DNA of 64,000 nt from Nostoc sp. T09. Lineage in GTDB: Bacteria > Cyanobacteriota > Cyanobacteriia > Cyanobacteriales > Nostocaceae. The stretch spans positions 62,001-126,000 of the forward strand of contig NZ_MTAV01000002.1 in NCBI RefSeq assembly GCF_002154695.1, in the 5' to 3' direction. Below the pieces are notes generated by a model, which did no database searches, was not told the origin of the DNA, and saw only the letters and a program-made list of their open reading frames with translations. Below are positions 18,339 through 28,348 of this stretch, in pieces (within the stretch, counting starts at the first letter, position 1; the number at the start of each line of letters is the position of its first letter). A program made the translations under genes and the position numbers.

Positions 18339-19004
18339 TCAACTGAATATTGGTTCAATTCCTAATTCAGTTCTCCATTGATATAAAGGCTTATCCCAGT
18401 GTTCTTCCCATTTTTGGGCAAATAATGGTTTTACTTTTGAACCCATCTTATATCCCAAAGTTATCTGCTCTAATAAATCAGGGAGAACATCTGGCGCTTT
18501 TATGAGTGTTAATAATAACGCAACTGCTACGAGCGCAACTGCTAAATTTCGCCGTGTCTGCGCTATTTCAAAAGCCTTAAGCCCTATTTCCCCCGGCCCA
18601 TCAGTATTAAAACCTGTAATTACATGCCAAATATCATGAGTTTGCCGTGTGCGCAAAAGCACGTAACTAATATCATCCTCAACTTGGATTTGGCGATAAA
18701 AACCTGGATCAAAACCTGACTTTTTTATATATGAAGCATAGGCATATCCTAAACTGCCTTCTGGATATTGCAACAATTTTTCTATATCAGGAATTGGTGC
18801 AATATAACGTTCTTGGATTAGCTGGGCAACTTCAGGCTGAGTTTTGAGCCAATCTAGTACTAATGAATTCGCCTTAGTTTTACGTAACCCATCTTCAAGA
18901 TCGTAAACATAGTCAAGATTACCAGGCTCTTTAAACAAACAAACCAGAGATTTCAATACAGTTTTTAAATCAGGGCTAATTCGTCGCTGTTGTGCTAGCA
19001 ACAT
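18339..19004 (-). CDS. Coq4-family protein between ureB and ureC
   Basis: A 221-residue protein with the Coq4 signature: HDIWH at residues 123-127 and Glu139, fitting the metal-binding pattern H-D-x2-H-x11-E. A helical N-terminal domain precedes it, and a hydrophobic stretch follows (AVALVAVALLLTLI, about 154-168) suited to membrane association. In eukaryotes Coq4 acts in coenzyme Q synthesis, with C1 decarboxylation/hydroxylation reported. Cyanobacteria make plastoquinone rather than ubiquinone, so the substrate here is unknown. It sits inside the urease operon, 31 bases from ureB and 46 from ureC, on the same strand. Confidence 0.85.
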   Translation of the reverse strand: MLLAQQRRISPDLKTVLKSLVCLFKEPGNLDYVYDLEDGLRKTKANSLVLDWLKTQPEVAQLIQERYIAPIPDIEKLLQYPEGSLGYAYASYIKKSGFDPGFYRQIQVEDDISYVLLRTRQTHDIWHVITGFNTDGPGEIGLKAFEIAQTRRNLAVALVAVALLLTLIKAPDVLPDLLEQITLGYKMGSKVKPLFAQKWEEHWDKPLYQWRTELGIEPIFS

Positions 19005-19035
19005 AGTAAATCCTGGATGAAGGTTTTAATCTATT

Positions 19036-19350
19036 TTAGGCCTGAGGCAGTTGTCCGTTAATTTTGGCGTTGAAACCGTAAACTTGGCGGCTACCAACTA
19101 AAGGAACTAACGTTACTTCTTTTTCATCGCCTGGTTCAAAGCGGACTGCGGTTCCGGCGGGAATATTGAGGCGCATTCCTCGTGCTTGTTCTCGGTCAAA
19201 GTTTAAGGCTGTATTGACTTCAAAAAAGTGAAAGTGTGAACCAACTTGTATGGGGCGATCGCCTGTATTTGATACTTGTAATTTTATAGTTTGACGACCA
19301 GTATTCAGTTCAATTTCTCCAGATGGTGTGATAATTTCCCCTGGAATCAT
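19036..19350 (-). CDS. ureB: Urease subunit beta
   Basis: A 104-residue urease beta chain: [16 protein letters not shown] at the start, [12 protein letters not shown] and the [12 protein letters not shown] segment are all typical. It forms the (alpha-beta-gamma)3 urease with UreA and UreC. Its start lies 18 bases after the ureA stop, with AAAGGAGC before the ATG, consistent with one transcript from ureD. Confidence 0.96.
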   Translation of the reverse strand: MIPGEIITPSGEIELNTGRQTIKLQVSNTGDRPIQVGSHFHFFEVNTALNFDREQARGMRLNIPAGTAVRFEPGDEKEVTLVPLVGSRQVYGFNAKINGQLPQA

Positions 19351-19368
19351 ACTTTGCTCCTTTGCAAA

Positions 19369-19671
19369 TTAACGAATCGGATTATGCACTGTCACCAACT
19401 TTGTTCCATCAGGAAAAGTTGCTTCTACTTGCACTTCATGCACCATTTCCGGCACACCTTCCATGACATCCTCTCGTATTAACAAAGTTGTGCCATAACT
19501 CATTAATTCTGCGACGGTTTGCCCATCTCTTGCACCTTCTAAAATAGCAGCAGAAATATAGGCGATCGCTTCTGGATAATTTAATTTCAAACCTCTTTGC
19601 TTGCGTCTTTCTGCTAATAAAGCAGCAGTAAAAATTAACAACTTATCTTTTTCCTGCGGCGTAAGTTGCAT
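19369..19671 (-). CDS. ureA: Urease subunit gamma
   Basis: A 100-residue urease gamma chain: [20 protein letters not shown] at the start, [12 protein letters not shown] and the C-terminal [20 protein letters not shown] are diagnostic. Structural subunit of urease. It begins 22 bases after the ureD stop with AGGAGGAAGAA as ribosome-binding site. Confidence 0.97.
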   Translation of the reverse strand: MQLTPQEKDKLLIFTAALLAERRKQRGLKLNYPEAIAYISAAILEGARDGQTVAELMSYGTTLLIREDVMEGVPEMVHEVQVEATFPDGTKLVTVHNPIR

Positions 19672-19693
19672 TTCTTCCTCCTCTGCGGTTCAT

Positions 19694-20539
19694 TTAAACC
19701 TGCCAAACTCTTGGTATGCAGCTACCACGACTCAAAAAATTAACCCGTAGCATCTGCCAAACAGCCGTAAACCAGTGTCGCACTTCAGATGACGAAGCAC
19801 CGCGATATCTACATAAAAGTCCATGTTGTAGTAGCGTTACTCCCGCTTGTCCTGCACCATGCCATAAATTGCGAGCTTTTTCGACAATTTCTGCCGAAAC
19901 TGGATTACCAACCCAAACTAGGCTACCCACTATTGGTTGTCCAGCCAAGCCGTGGGGACTGTAGAAAACTTCTTCGCTACCCGGTAAATATTGCCGATCA
20001 ATCCACAAAGGAACACCTTGCTGCCAAATTTCGGTGTGCGATCGCCATTCTCCTTGCAAAAATTTCTCTCCTCTAGCACTGCGTCCCAATCGCGTAATTT
20101 CCCACCCTAACCAACTGGCTTCGGTTGCTAATTCTACCCGTAAATCTTGCCGATAAATTGCATTGTTAAACAAAATTGTTTCTTGGGGTAACCACTCCAA
20201 ACAAGCGCCAGCATCTACTTTTATGTCGATAGTTTGTCTAGCTTGCTGTCCGTTACTGCGGTATATCTTACTCGCGGCTGCTGTAGTGATTAAAGCTTGT
20301 GCGTGGGGTTGGAGGTGGAAGTTGAGAGAAAGGCGATCGCCTCCCACCACTCCCCCAGCGGTATGTAAAATGACGCTGTGACAGACTTTTTCACCTTCTG
20401 GATAAAACGGACGCTGTACCTTCAGCGGTGCTTGCTGGTGGTTGTAAATTAGCTGGGTGGCATTTTTGCGATCGGCGTAGACTAAATTAAGTTTGCCATG
20501 CCAAGCATTAGAAACTTCTTTTTCGAGAATTTTACTCAT
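19694..20539 (-). CDS. ureD: Urease accessory protein UreD
   Basis: A 281-residue UreD (UreH) protein: HTAGGVVGGDRLSLNFHL and AAASKIYRSNGQQARQTI near residues 55-102, and LQHGLLCRYRG toward the end, match the family. UreD binds apo-urease and, with UreF and UreG, delivers nickel and assists lysine carbamylation. First gene of the minus-strand urease operon; the upstream 495 bases up to groEL hold its promoter. UreF and UreG partners are not encoded in the window. Confidence 0.93.
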   Translation of the reverse strand: MSKILEKEVSNAWHGKLNLVYADRKNATQLIYNHQQAPLKVQRPFYPEGEKVCHSVILHTAGGVVGGDRLSLNFHLQPHAQALITTAAASKIYRSNGQQARQTIDIKVDAGACLEWLPQETILFNNAIYRQDLRVELATEASWLGWEITRLGRSARGEKFLQGEWRSHTEIWQQGVPLWIDRQYLPGSEEVFYSPHGLAGQPIVGSLVWVGNPVSAEIVEKARNLWHGAGQAGVTLLQHGLLCRYRGASSSEVRHWFTAVWQMLRVNFLSRGSCIPRVWQV

Positions 20540-20568
20540 TAATTTGGTTTAGCAGCAGGGGTAATAAT

Positions 20569-20606
20569 CTCACGCAAAGGCGCAAAGACGCAAAGTCTTT
20601 TCTGAG
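20569..20606. repeat. Dispersed repeat, copy 2
   Basis: Second copy of the 38-base block found at 2282-2319, with one difference. Here it lies within an inverted repeat AATCTCA (20566-20572) and TGAGATT (20603-20609) followed by T-rich sequence, 30 bases upstream of ureD on the opposite strand. Confidence 0.8.
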
Positions 20607-20689
20607 ATTTTTTATACGAAGCGGAAGATTAAGTATGTATGTTAATCAGCTATTGATTTTTTTGTAAAAAATACTGTGCTTGTTAGTTT

Positions 20690-20911
20690 TTATTGTCGCC
20701 AAACCTTGATTGGCATAGCTTGATATTTCTGGCGAATATATTTTGCTTCTTCATCTAAAGCTGATCTATATATTGATTGCAAGTCATAGCTTAACTGTTT
20801 GAGTTCAGCTTTCTGCAAGTAATAACCGGATTTATAAAGCTCTGCTTCTGCAAGCATCATTTTAGTTATGCTTGGATAGATGATAAAAGGCTCATCATCG
20901 CAATCTTCCAA
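20690..20911 (-). CDS. Small hypothetical protein or gene fragment, 73 residues
   Basis: A minus-strand frame open from 20935 to the stop at 20690; the only usable start seen is a TTG at 20911. The translation (DCDDEPFIIYPSITKMMLAE, then a helical part ending QKYQAMPIKVW) looks protein-like. The open frame runs back to a TAG at 20936-20938 without an ATG, so this may be the 3' end of a gene whose front is lost. Family not recognised. It lies between the groEL terminator and the ureD upstream region. Confidence 0.35.
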   Translation of the reverse strand: MEDCDDEPFIIYPSITKMMLAEAELYKSGYYLQKAELKQLSYDLQSIYRSALDEEAKYIRQKYQAMPIKVWRQ

Positions 20912-20969
20912 AAATATATCTAATACTGGCGTTTTCTACTCTGTGTCCTCTGCGCCTCTGCGGTTCGAT

Positions 20970-21012
20970 AAAACAAAAAAACAGCCACTTCCACAAGGGA
21001 AGCAGCTGTTTT
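20970..21012 (-). terminator. Rho-independent terminator of groESL
   Basis: Read on the minus strand, AAACAGCTGCTTCC pairs with GGAAGTGGCTGTTT (12 of 14 paired) around a 5-base loop, followed by TTTTTTTGTTTT. It lies just beyond the groEL stop. Confidence 0.85.
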
Positions 21013-21034
21013 GACAAATAGGGGCTATAGAGTA

Positions 21035-22678
<1,644 letters not shown>

Positions 22679-22773
22679 CTAATTGAGGGAGTAAGTCAAA
22701 TTTGTCTTTAAATTTTGGTAATAGATCGCTCTCGTATTGGGCACGATCGCCATGCCACAAGCACCAAGACCTA

Positions 22774-23085
22774 TTAGCTCACAACTGCTAAAATATCTTT
22801 TTCAGAAAGCAGGACGTACTCTTCAGTGCCTAGCTTGACATCAGTGCCAGCATACTTGGAGTAAAGTACTTTGTCTCCGATTTTGATTTCTGGTTCTTGA
22901 CGAGAACCGTCATCATTCCGCTTGCCAGGACCAAGGGCGACTACTTCCCCTACCTGGGGCTTTTCCTTGGCGGTGTCGGGCAAATACAGACCACCTGCGG
23001 TCTTTTCCTCAGAGGCGCTCACTTTCACGAAAACGCGATCGCCTAAAGGTTTAACTGTAGAAACGCTTAAAGATACAGCTGCCAT
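22774..23085 (-). CDS. groS: 10-kDa co-chaperonin GroES
   Basis: A 103-residue Gro[21 protein letters not shown] at the start, the mobile-loop region [28 protein letters not shown], and [11 protein letters not shown] are all typical. It caps GroEL. First gene of the operon; the CIRCE element begins 17 bases upstream of its ATG on the minus strand, consistent with HrcA repression. Confidence 0.98.
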   Translation of the reverse strand: MAAVSLSVSTVKPLGDRVFVKVSASEEKTAGGLYLPDTAKEKPQVGEVVALGPGKRNDDGSRQEPEIKIGDKVLYSKYAGTDVKLGTEEYVLLSEKDILAVVS

Positions 23086-23101
23086 ATTAATTTCTCCAGA
23101 G

Positions 23102-23128
23102 TTAGCACTCTCAACTCCTGAGTGCTAA
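23102..23128 (-). promoter_or_regulatory. CIRCE operator (HrcA binding site) of groESL
   Basis: Perfect CIRCE element TTAGCACTC-N9-GAGTGCTAA: left arm 23102-23110, right arm 23120-23128. HrcA binds this operator and represses chaperone genes until heat shock. Confidence 0.97.
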
Positions 23129-23167
23129 TTTACCGAAGAGAAGCATACAATGGCAACAATTCTTGGT

Positions 23168-23183
23168 GTACGGGTTCCCGAAC
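23168..23183 (-). promoter_or_regulatory. K-box of the groESL promoter
   Basis: On the minus strand the sequence is GTTCGG-GAAC-CCGTAC, which fits GTTCGG-N-N-A-N-CC-N-N-AC, the K-box consensus I remember for light- and heat-responsive groE transcription in cyanobacteria. It lies 39 bases upstream of the CIRCE element. Confidence 0.75.
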
Positions 23184-23421
23184 TAAGGGATTGGAAGATG
23201 GGGGAGAAGGGGGGCAAGGAAGACAAAGGACTCTTTACCCTTGAAGCTTGACCATTTTCATTCGTTATTTATGCAGGCTGTTCAAGCATATACTTAAGTA
23301 TAAATACTTATTTATTTTAAATCTTCAGGTTATGTTGTGTAAGTTACGAATATTTTTATATGGACAAATTTATTTGCAAAGCGGGGAAATTGTTATAGAA
23401 CTGTAATCAGGGAGCCGCTCG

Positions 23422-23895
23422 ATGAGTAACAATACAGTGATCCAGTGCAGCCGTAAAATCCCCAAAACCACTAAATCTCTAGACAATAAAGCCCTGCGTA
23501 ATTGTGTAGAAACTTTAGGACTTGCAAAGATTCAAAGACATATTTTTATTTGTGCCGATCAGACAGTTGCCAACTTCTGCTCAAAACAAGCTAGTCTGGA
23601 ATCCTGGGAATACTTAAAAAAGCGATTGCAAGAGCTAAAACTCGACCAGTCGCAAAACAGTCGTCCCATTTGCTTCTCTAGAACTAAAGCCAATTGCTTG
23701 CGAGTTTCTTGTTCTAGACCGATAATGATGGTTTACCCGGATGGTGTCTGGTATCGTCAAGCAAACCCGGAAGTGATTGAGCGGATCATCCAAGAACACT
23801 TGATAGGCATAATGGTGGTTGAAGAATATGCATTTTTAACCCATCCTTTGCCAGAAACTTCTCTGGTTGCTTGTGAACATCTGATAGCGGCTTAA
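23422..23895 (+). CDS. Thioredoxin-like 2Fe-2S ferredoxin domain protein
   Basis: A 157-residue protein of the (2Fe-2S) ferredoxin family with a thioredoxin fold. The cluster ligands are probably the cysteines in [11 protein letters not shown] (first pair) and CLRVSC (second pair), followed by the typical [11 protein letters not shown] and [10 protein letters not shown]. The usual order in the family is C-x(8-12)-C and C-x(3-4)-C, as seen here. Likely a soluble electron carrier; partner unknown. Start ATG at 23422 after GGGAGCCGCTCG. Confidence 0.85.
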   Translation: MSNNTVIQCSRKIPKTTKSLDNKALRNCVETLGLAKIQRHIFICADQTVANFCSKQASLESWEYLKKRLQELKLDQSQNSRPICFSRTKANCLRVSCSRPIMMVYPDGVWYRQANPEVIERIIQEHLIGIMVVEEYAFLTHPLPETSLVACEHLIAA

Positions 23896-24223
23896 CATCC
23901 AAAGGATATCGTATTAAGTAGTAAGTGCTCTGAAGCGGTGGTTGGTTTTGAGCTAGGGTCATCTTCAGCCAATACTGAACCTGTGAATCGGAAGGATTAT
24001 TATTTAATCAGCGTTTTTTCACCCGCCACTTTCAAAGCGATATATAATAACGCATTATAAGTTACTACTGCTCTACGTATCCTTACTGGACTATTGCCTA
24101 TATGCTAGTAGTCTTCTAAACTGTGGTTATCACTGATAAGAATTTCAACAAGCACAGGCAAGTTAAGTGGAAAAAAAGACAACATCTCAAATAATCCACC
24201 ATAGAGGATAAATATACAAGACC
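23896..24223. other. Intergenic region (328 bases)
   Basis: Separates two plus-strand genes. No repeat, terminator with a T-run, or coding frame recognised; it should hold the promoter of the response regulator. Confidence 0.5.
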
Positions 24224-24226
24224 TTG

Positions 24227-24904
24227 ATGGACCGAAGCGCGACAAGTGCCACTGCTATGAAAGAGCCCAGCATGAAAGATCACAAACGACTTCTACTGAT
24301 TGATGATGACCCTAACCTCATCTTGCTGGTGAAGGATTACTTGGAATTCCGGGGATATGAAGTCATCACCGCTGAAAACGGACGAGAAGCTCTGGAAATT
24401 TTAGAGCATGATGTTCCAGATATGATTATCTGCGACGTGATGATGCCGGAAATGGACGGATACACTTTTGTAGAACAAGTCCGGCAAAATGAACGTACTA
24501 GCTGGATTCCTGTTCTATTCCTTTCAGCTAAGGGACAAAGTGCAGACCGAGTTAAAGGTCTGAATAAAGGTGCTGACGTCTATATGGTCAAGCCCTTTGA
24601 ACCAGAAGAACTCGTAGCGCAAGTAGAATCTTCGCTAAAGCAAACTATCCGTTGGAAAGAACACCAAGCAAAAGGAGGAGAAAATGGTTCCCGCATCCAG
24701 GTTCCCTTCGATGTGCAGTTAACTCCAACCGAACTGAAAGTAGTACAGTTTGTAGCGAGAGGTTTAGCTAACCGGGAAATTGCCGAAGAATTAAATGTCA
24801 GCCAGCGTACCGTTGAAAGCCACGTGTCCAATATGTTGGGCAAAACAAATCTCCACAACCGCACTGAACTAGCGCGGTGGGCGATTGAAAATCAAATGGC
24901 TTAA
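24227..24904 (+). CDS. NarL/FixJ-type response regulator
   Basis: A 225-residue two-component regulator. The receiver domain has the acidic pair DDD, acceptor Asp70 in CDVMMPEMDG and Lys in MVKPFEPEE. A linker of about 30 residues joins a LuxR-type HTH with LTPTELKVVQFVARGLANRE and VSQRTVESHVSNML. It binds DNA when phosphorylated. The ATG at 24227 is used; a TTG precedes it and two more in-frame ATGs lie 9 and 15 codons further in, so the exact start is unsure. The cognate kinase is not adjacent. Convergent with the REC-kinase at 25476. Confidence 0.92.
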   Translation: MDRSATSATAMKEPSMKDHKRLLLIDDDPNLILLVKDYLEFRGYEVITAENGREALEILEHDVPDMIICDVMMPEMDGYTFVEQVRQNERTSWIPVLFLSAKGQSADRVKGLNKGADVYMVKPFEPEELVAQVESSLKQTIRWKEHQAKGGENGSRIQVPFDVQLTPTELKVVQFVARGLANREIAEELNVSQRTVESHVSNMLGKTNLHNRTELARWAIENQMA

Positions 24905-24906
24905 AT

Positions 24907-24966
24907 AACTATCAGCATTCAGCCGTCAGCTTTTAACTGTTTAATGACTGCTGATAGCTGATAGTT
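24907..24966 (+). terminator. Long hairpin after the response regulator
   Basis: Outer perfect 10-bp arms AACTATCAGC (24907-24916) and GCTGATAGTT (24957-24966), with an inner near-perfect pair AGCCGTCA/TGACTGCT. No strong T-run follows. Positioned 3 bases after the stop codon. Confidence 0.5.
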
Positions 24967-25102
24967 TGATTGGTACGCGTCTGTTCTCAAGATGAATTGG
25001 CGCAAAATTTCTCAATTCATATAAATCCTTGCATCTATTTGCAAAGATGATGAATGATGAATTGTGAAACTCAGGATTGAATTTCATCACTTTCTAACTT
25101 CA

Positions 25103-25401
25103 TCATTCATAACTAAAAATAGAGTCCGTGCTCCCTGATACTGGTAAAACTACCATTTTGCAGAAGCTTTCCTGCGCCTCTCTACTCCTTAGGTAAATTG
25201 GTAAGTTTGCTTCTAGGCTGTAATAGGTATTCCATCGCTTCACAGTAGCTGGTTCTACTTCCTCACAAAACAACGGCTGTTTTTGGATATTAGGAAAGTA
25301 GAAAGGGCGTTCAACTTAGGGTAAAAGATCAGGCTGATATACCCTGGTGGTTCCTCCTCAGTCAGCCCCTCGCTTGCTTGTAGATAATTCAGGGTACGCA
25401 T
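25103..25401 (-). pseudogene. Possible decayed gene in two reading frames
   Basis: The minus strand shows two overlapping open frames that look protein-like. The first starts at an ATG at 25401 (MRTLNYLQASEGLTEEEPPG) and ends at 25255; the second runs from 25315 to a TGA at 25103 and contains EEVEPATVKRWNTYYSLEAN and LPIYLRSREAQESF. Joining them near 25315 would give a continuous product of about 100 residues, as if one frameshift had broken a small gene. I do not recognise the family, and the frames are short enough that chance cannot be excluded. The remaining sequence from 24967 to 25475 holds nothing else I can name. Confidence 0.3.
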
Positions 25402-25475
25402 CTCCTCACCTGAATCGCACCATGAAATTTAGCAAGCGAGTATTTCTTTCATAAGTTATTGAGCGCAAATTTAGT

Positions 25476-26855
25476 TTAGCTAGCTAATGCTATAGGAATC
25501 TCAATAGCAAATTCTGTTCCGGATTCAGTCCGGGATGTTAAATGAATATTTCCATGATGATTCTCAATAATTTGATAGCTAATTGCTAATCCTAACCCCG
25601 TTCCTTTATTAACAGCTTTAGTTGTAAAGAAAGGATCGAATATTTTACTTTGTATTTCTGAAGCAATTCCAGGCCCATTATCTCTAATGGCGACTCTAAC
25701 TTGATGAAAACTAATAGTTTCAGTTTGAATAATAATCTGTTTTTGAGTTTGTGCCTTCTGTTCTAGTAAAGCATCAATAGCATTACTGAGGATATTCATG
25801 AATACCTGATTGAGTTGGGCTGGATAACATTCAATTAGCGGTAAGTCTCCATATTGCCTATTAATTTCAATTCCCTGCTTAAGACGATGGCTCAAAATTA
25901 ATAAAGTACTTTCAATACCTTCATGAATATTTACAGCTTTCTTTTCTGCTTGGTCAAGCCGGGAGAAGTTCCGTAAAGACAACACAATTTCACGGATACG
26001 ATCGCTGCCTATTTTCATTGATGAAAGTATTCTAGGTAAGTCATCAATAATAAAATCAAGATTGATTTCGGTAGTTTTATCTTGGATCGCCAGGGTGGAA
26101 TCTGGATATTCTTGTTGATATAGTTCAATTAAATTTAAAAGAGATTGGACATAGCTATTTAGAGGGCTTAAATTTCCTTGAATAAAGTTAATCGGATTAT
26201 TAAGCTCATGGGCTAAACCTGCAACCATCCGACCTAAACTGGACATTTTTGCAGTTTGAATTAATTGGGCTTGAGTGTTTTGTAATTCTTGTAAAGTATT
26301 CTCTAGTTGCCGTGCTTGCTGTTGGGCTTTGTTAGTTGTAAGAGTGAGGGTTTTGAGGTTACTGTATGCTTTTGAATGGTAACGGATACGAGCAATCAGC
26401 TCGACTGCATCAGGTAGCTTAATCAGATAGTCGTTTGCACCCTCAGCAAAAGCGTCTGCTTTCAGTTTTGGTTCTTCTTTGCCGGATAGCATGACAATAG
26501 GAATATCATGGGTGACTGGATGAGATCTAAACCACCGTAGTAGCATTAACCCATCTATTTCAGGCATTACCATGTCTAGAAAAATAACTGTTGGCTTAAT
26601 TGAAATAGCTTTTTGGATTGCTTGAGTCGGGTCATTGAGATAATGAACAGCAATGTCTGCTTCATTTGCCAGAATTCGAGAAACTGCTTCACCAATAATT
26701 ATCTGATCGTCGATTAAAAGCAGCGTTACTGGATCTGTGTTGAAATCTAAAGATTTACTATCAGATGTAGGAGTCCTGATTAGCCTTAAATTACGTAATG
26801 AATGTTTTATCTTACCTACTATTTGTGGAATTGCTTGCGTTTGTAATCTCATCAT
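25476..26855 (-). CDS. Response regulator-histidine kinase hybrid (REC-HisKA-HATPase)
   Basis: A 459-residue soluble protein. A receiver domain (about residues 43-165, acceptor Asp94 in IFLDMVMPE) is joined through a coiled coil (QQQARQLENTLQELQNTQ) to a kinase of the HELNNP class: H-box GRMVAGLAHELNNPINF, N-box NILSNAIDALLEQ, G boxes DNGPGIASE and GTGLGLAIS. It lies downstream of the Wsp-like chemosensory operon on the same strand, separated by 479 bases. Since that operon has no other output regulator nearby, this receiver is a plausible phosphorylation target of its CheA; that link is inference. Confidence 0.92.
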   Translation of the reverse strand: MMRLQTQAIPQIVGKIKHSLRNLRLIRTPTSDSKSLDFNTDPVTLLLIDDQIIIGEAVSRILANEADIAVHYLNDPTQAIQKAISIKPTVIFLDMVMPEIDGLMLLRWFRSHPVTHDIPIVMLSGKEEPKLKADAFAEGANDYLIKLPDAVELIARIRYHSKAYSNLKTLTLTTNKAQQQARQLENTLQELQNTQAQLIQTAKMSSLGRMVAGLAHELNNPINFIQGNLSPLNSYVQSLLNLIELYQQEYPDSTLAIQDKTTEINLDFIIDDLPRILSSMKIGSDRIREIVLSLRNFSRLDQAEKKAVNIHEGIESTLLILSHRLKQGIEINRQYGDLPLIECYPAQLNQVFMNILSNAIDALLEQKAQTQKQIIIQTETISFHQVRVAIRDNGPGIASEIQSKIFDPFFTTKAVNKGTGLGLAISYQIIENHHGNIHLTSRTESGTEFAIEIPIALAS

Positions 26856-27334
26856 AAATTCACTATTTTTTAGTTGAAAATCTAGAAAATATACAATTTC
26901 TACGTTGAATATTTTTGATGTACTAATTTTAGCTTTAGAAAATTGATGTATAATTTTTTTGTAGTAATTTGTAAAATAATAAAGACTGATATTCTCATAG
27001 AAAATTAAGTAATTACTATAGCAATCTCAATCATGCATGAGAAGTTAAACTGTTGGAAGGCTTATAAACAAGGAATTTGCATCTAAGTGATTCTCACATT
27101 TAAATTAAATTGCTCTAGTCTTTTAGATTAAAATAATATTTTTCAGTATATTTACTCTGTCAAAAATTATTTATTTGCATTAGTCACAGTTAGATTATTA
27201 TTTAAAATACTGCAAGAAAATATGATGGTAAAAATCCAAATATTGATATGAACTAAACCTTGGAAAATTTAGGATTAATGTTAATAGTTTGGAAAGTCCT
27301 AGGAGCAATTTAAGTATATAGTTGTATTGAAAAA
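26856..27334. other. Intergenic region (479 bases) between cheB and the REC-kinase
   Basis: Strongly AT-rich. No coding frame or structured element recognised. Its length suggests the REC-kinase has its own promoter rather than being read only from the che operon. Confidence 0.5.
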
Positions 27335-28345
27335 TTACTTACTTGAGAAAAGCTTTCGCCTACAAGCTGATGCGATCGCCTCCAGGGGTAAAATCTCTAC
27401 CGCCGCTTCTAATTCCGCAGCTGCCTTGGGCATACCATAAACAATGCAAGTTTTGGCATCTTGAGCAATAGTATGCCAACCTGCTTCCCGCAAGAGTTTT
27501 AAACCTTGAGCACCATCACGCCCCATACCAGTAAGCAGTATGCCAATTCCTGGTTTTTTCCAATGAGTAGCCACACTTTTGAAGAAGACATCGACTGATG
27601 GATGATAGAAACTATCTAGAGGTTGTTGTTGATAGACAAGAGTGCGATCGCTACGCATGACAAGATGATGATTTGTGCCAGCGATCAGAATTTTTCCTGG
27701 CTGTGGCGAAGTTCCAGGAATTGCCAGCTGCACTGATAAAGGTATTTGCTCATCTAACCACATGGCCAAACCTTCAGCAAATTGGGCATCTATATGCTGC
27801 ACAATCACCACAGCTGCATGAAAGTCTTGGGGAAACTGTGCCAGAATAGTTGCCAATGCCTGGGGGCCTCCTGTAGAAGAACCGATAATAATTAAAGGCG
27901 AGAGTGATTCTTGGTAGTAGTCAGGTTGGTGCGATCTCGGTGGTGAAGATTTGCCAATCAGTCTGGCAATAGTCGCAATTTTATTTAGTAACCCAGTGCT
28001 ACCTTCTGTTTGTTGCCCATTACCTAAAGCTGGAGTATTAATCGCATCTAAAGCACCATATCCCATAGCTTCAAAAACTTTGGCTGCATAGCGATTCACA
28101 CTAGCAGTCACCAGAAGAATTGCACAGGGAGATTGAGTCATGATCTGTCGTGTGGCTTCGACTCCATCCATGCTGGGCATGATGATATCCATCAAAATTA
28201 AATCAGGAGTATCTGCTAAACACTTGCTGACAGCTTCCACACCATCGTAAGCAACCCATACCAATTTGTATTCTGGGACTTTCGCCACCACTCGTCGCAG
28301 CGCTTCTACTGCTATGACTGTATCGTTAACAATACCAATTCTCAC
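27335..28345 (-). CDS. cheB: CheB protein-glutamate methylesterase (WspF-like)
   Basis: A 336-residue CheB. The receiver domain (acceptor Asp53 in [10 protein letters not shown]) is followed by the methylesterase domain with the catalytic Ser in [12 protein letters not shown], His in [10 protein letters not shown] and Asp in [12 protein letters not shown]. It removes methyl groups from, or deamidates, receptor glutamates and so sets receptor sensitivity. It starts 3 bases after the cheA stop, so the two are translated from one message. Position corresponds to wspF in the Wsp system. Confidence 0.95.
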   Translation of the reverse strand: MRIGIVNDTVIAVEALRRVVAKVPEYKLVWVAYDGVEAVSKCLADTPDLILMDIIMPSMDGVEATRQIMTQSPCAILLVTASVNRYAAKVFEAMGYGALDAINTPALGNGQQTEGSTGLLNKIATIARLIGKSSPPRSHQPDYYQESLSPLIIIGSSTGGPQALATILAQFPQDFHAAVVIVQHIDAQFAEGLAMWLDEQIPLSVQLAIPGTSPQPGKILIAGTNHHLVMRSDRTLVYQQQPLDSFYHPSVDVFFKSVATHWKKPGIGILLTGMGRDGAQGLKLLREAGWHTIAQDAKTCIVYGMPKAAAELEAAVEILPLEAIASACRRKLFSSK

Positions 28346-28348
28346 TGC

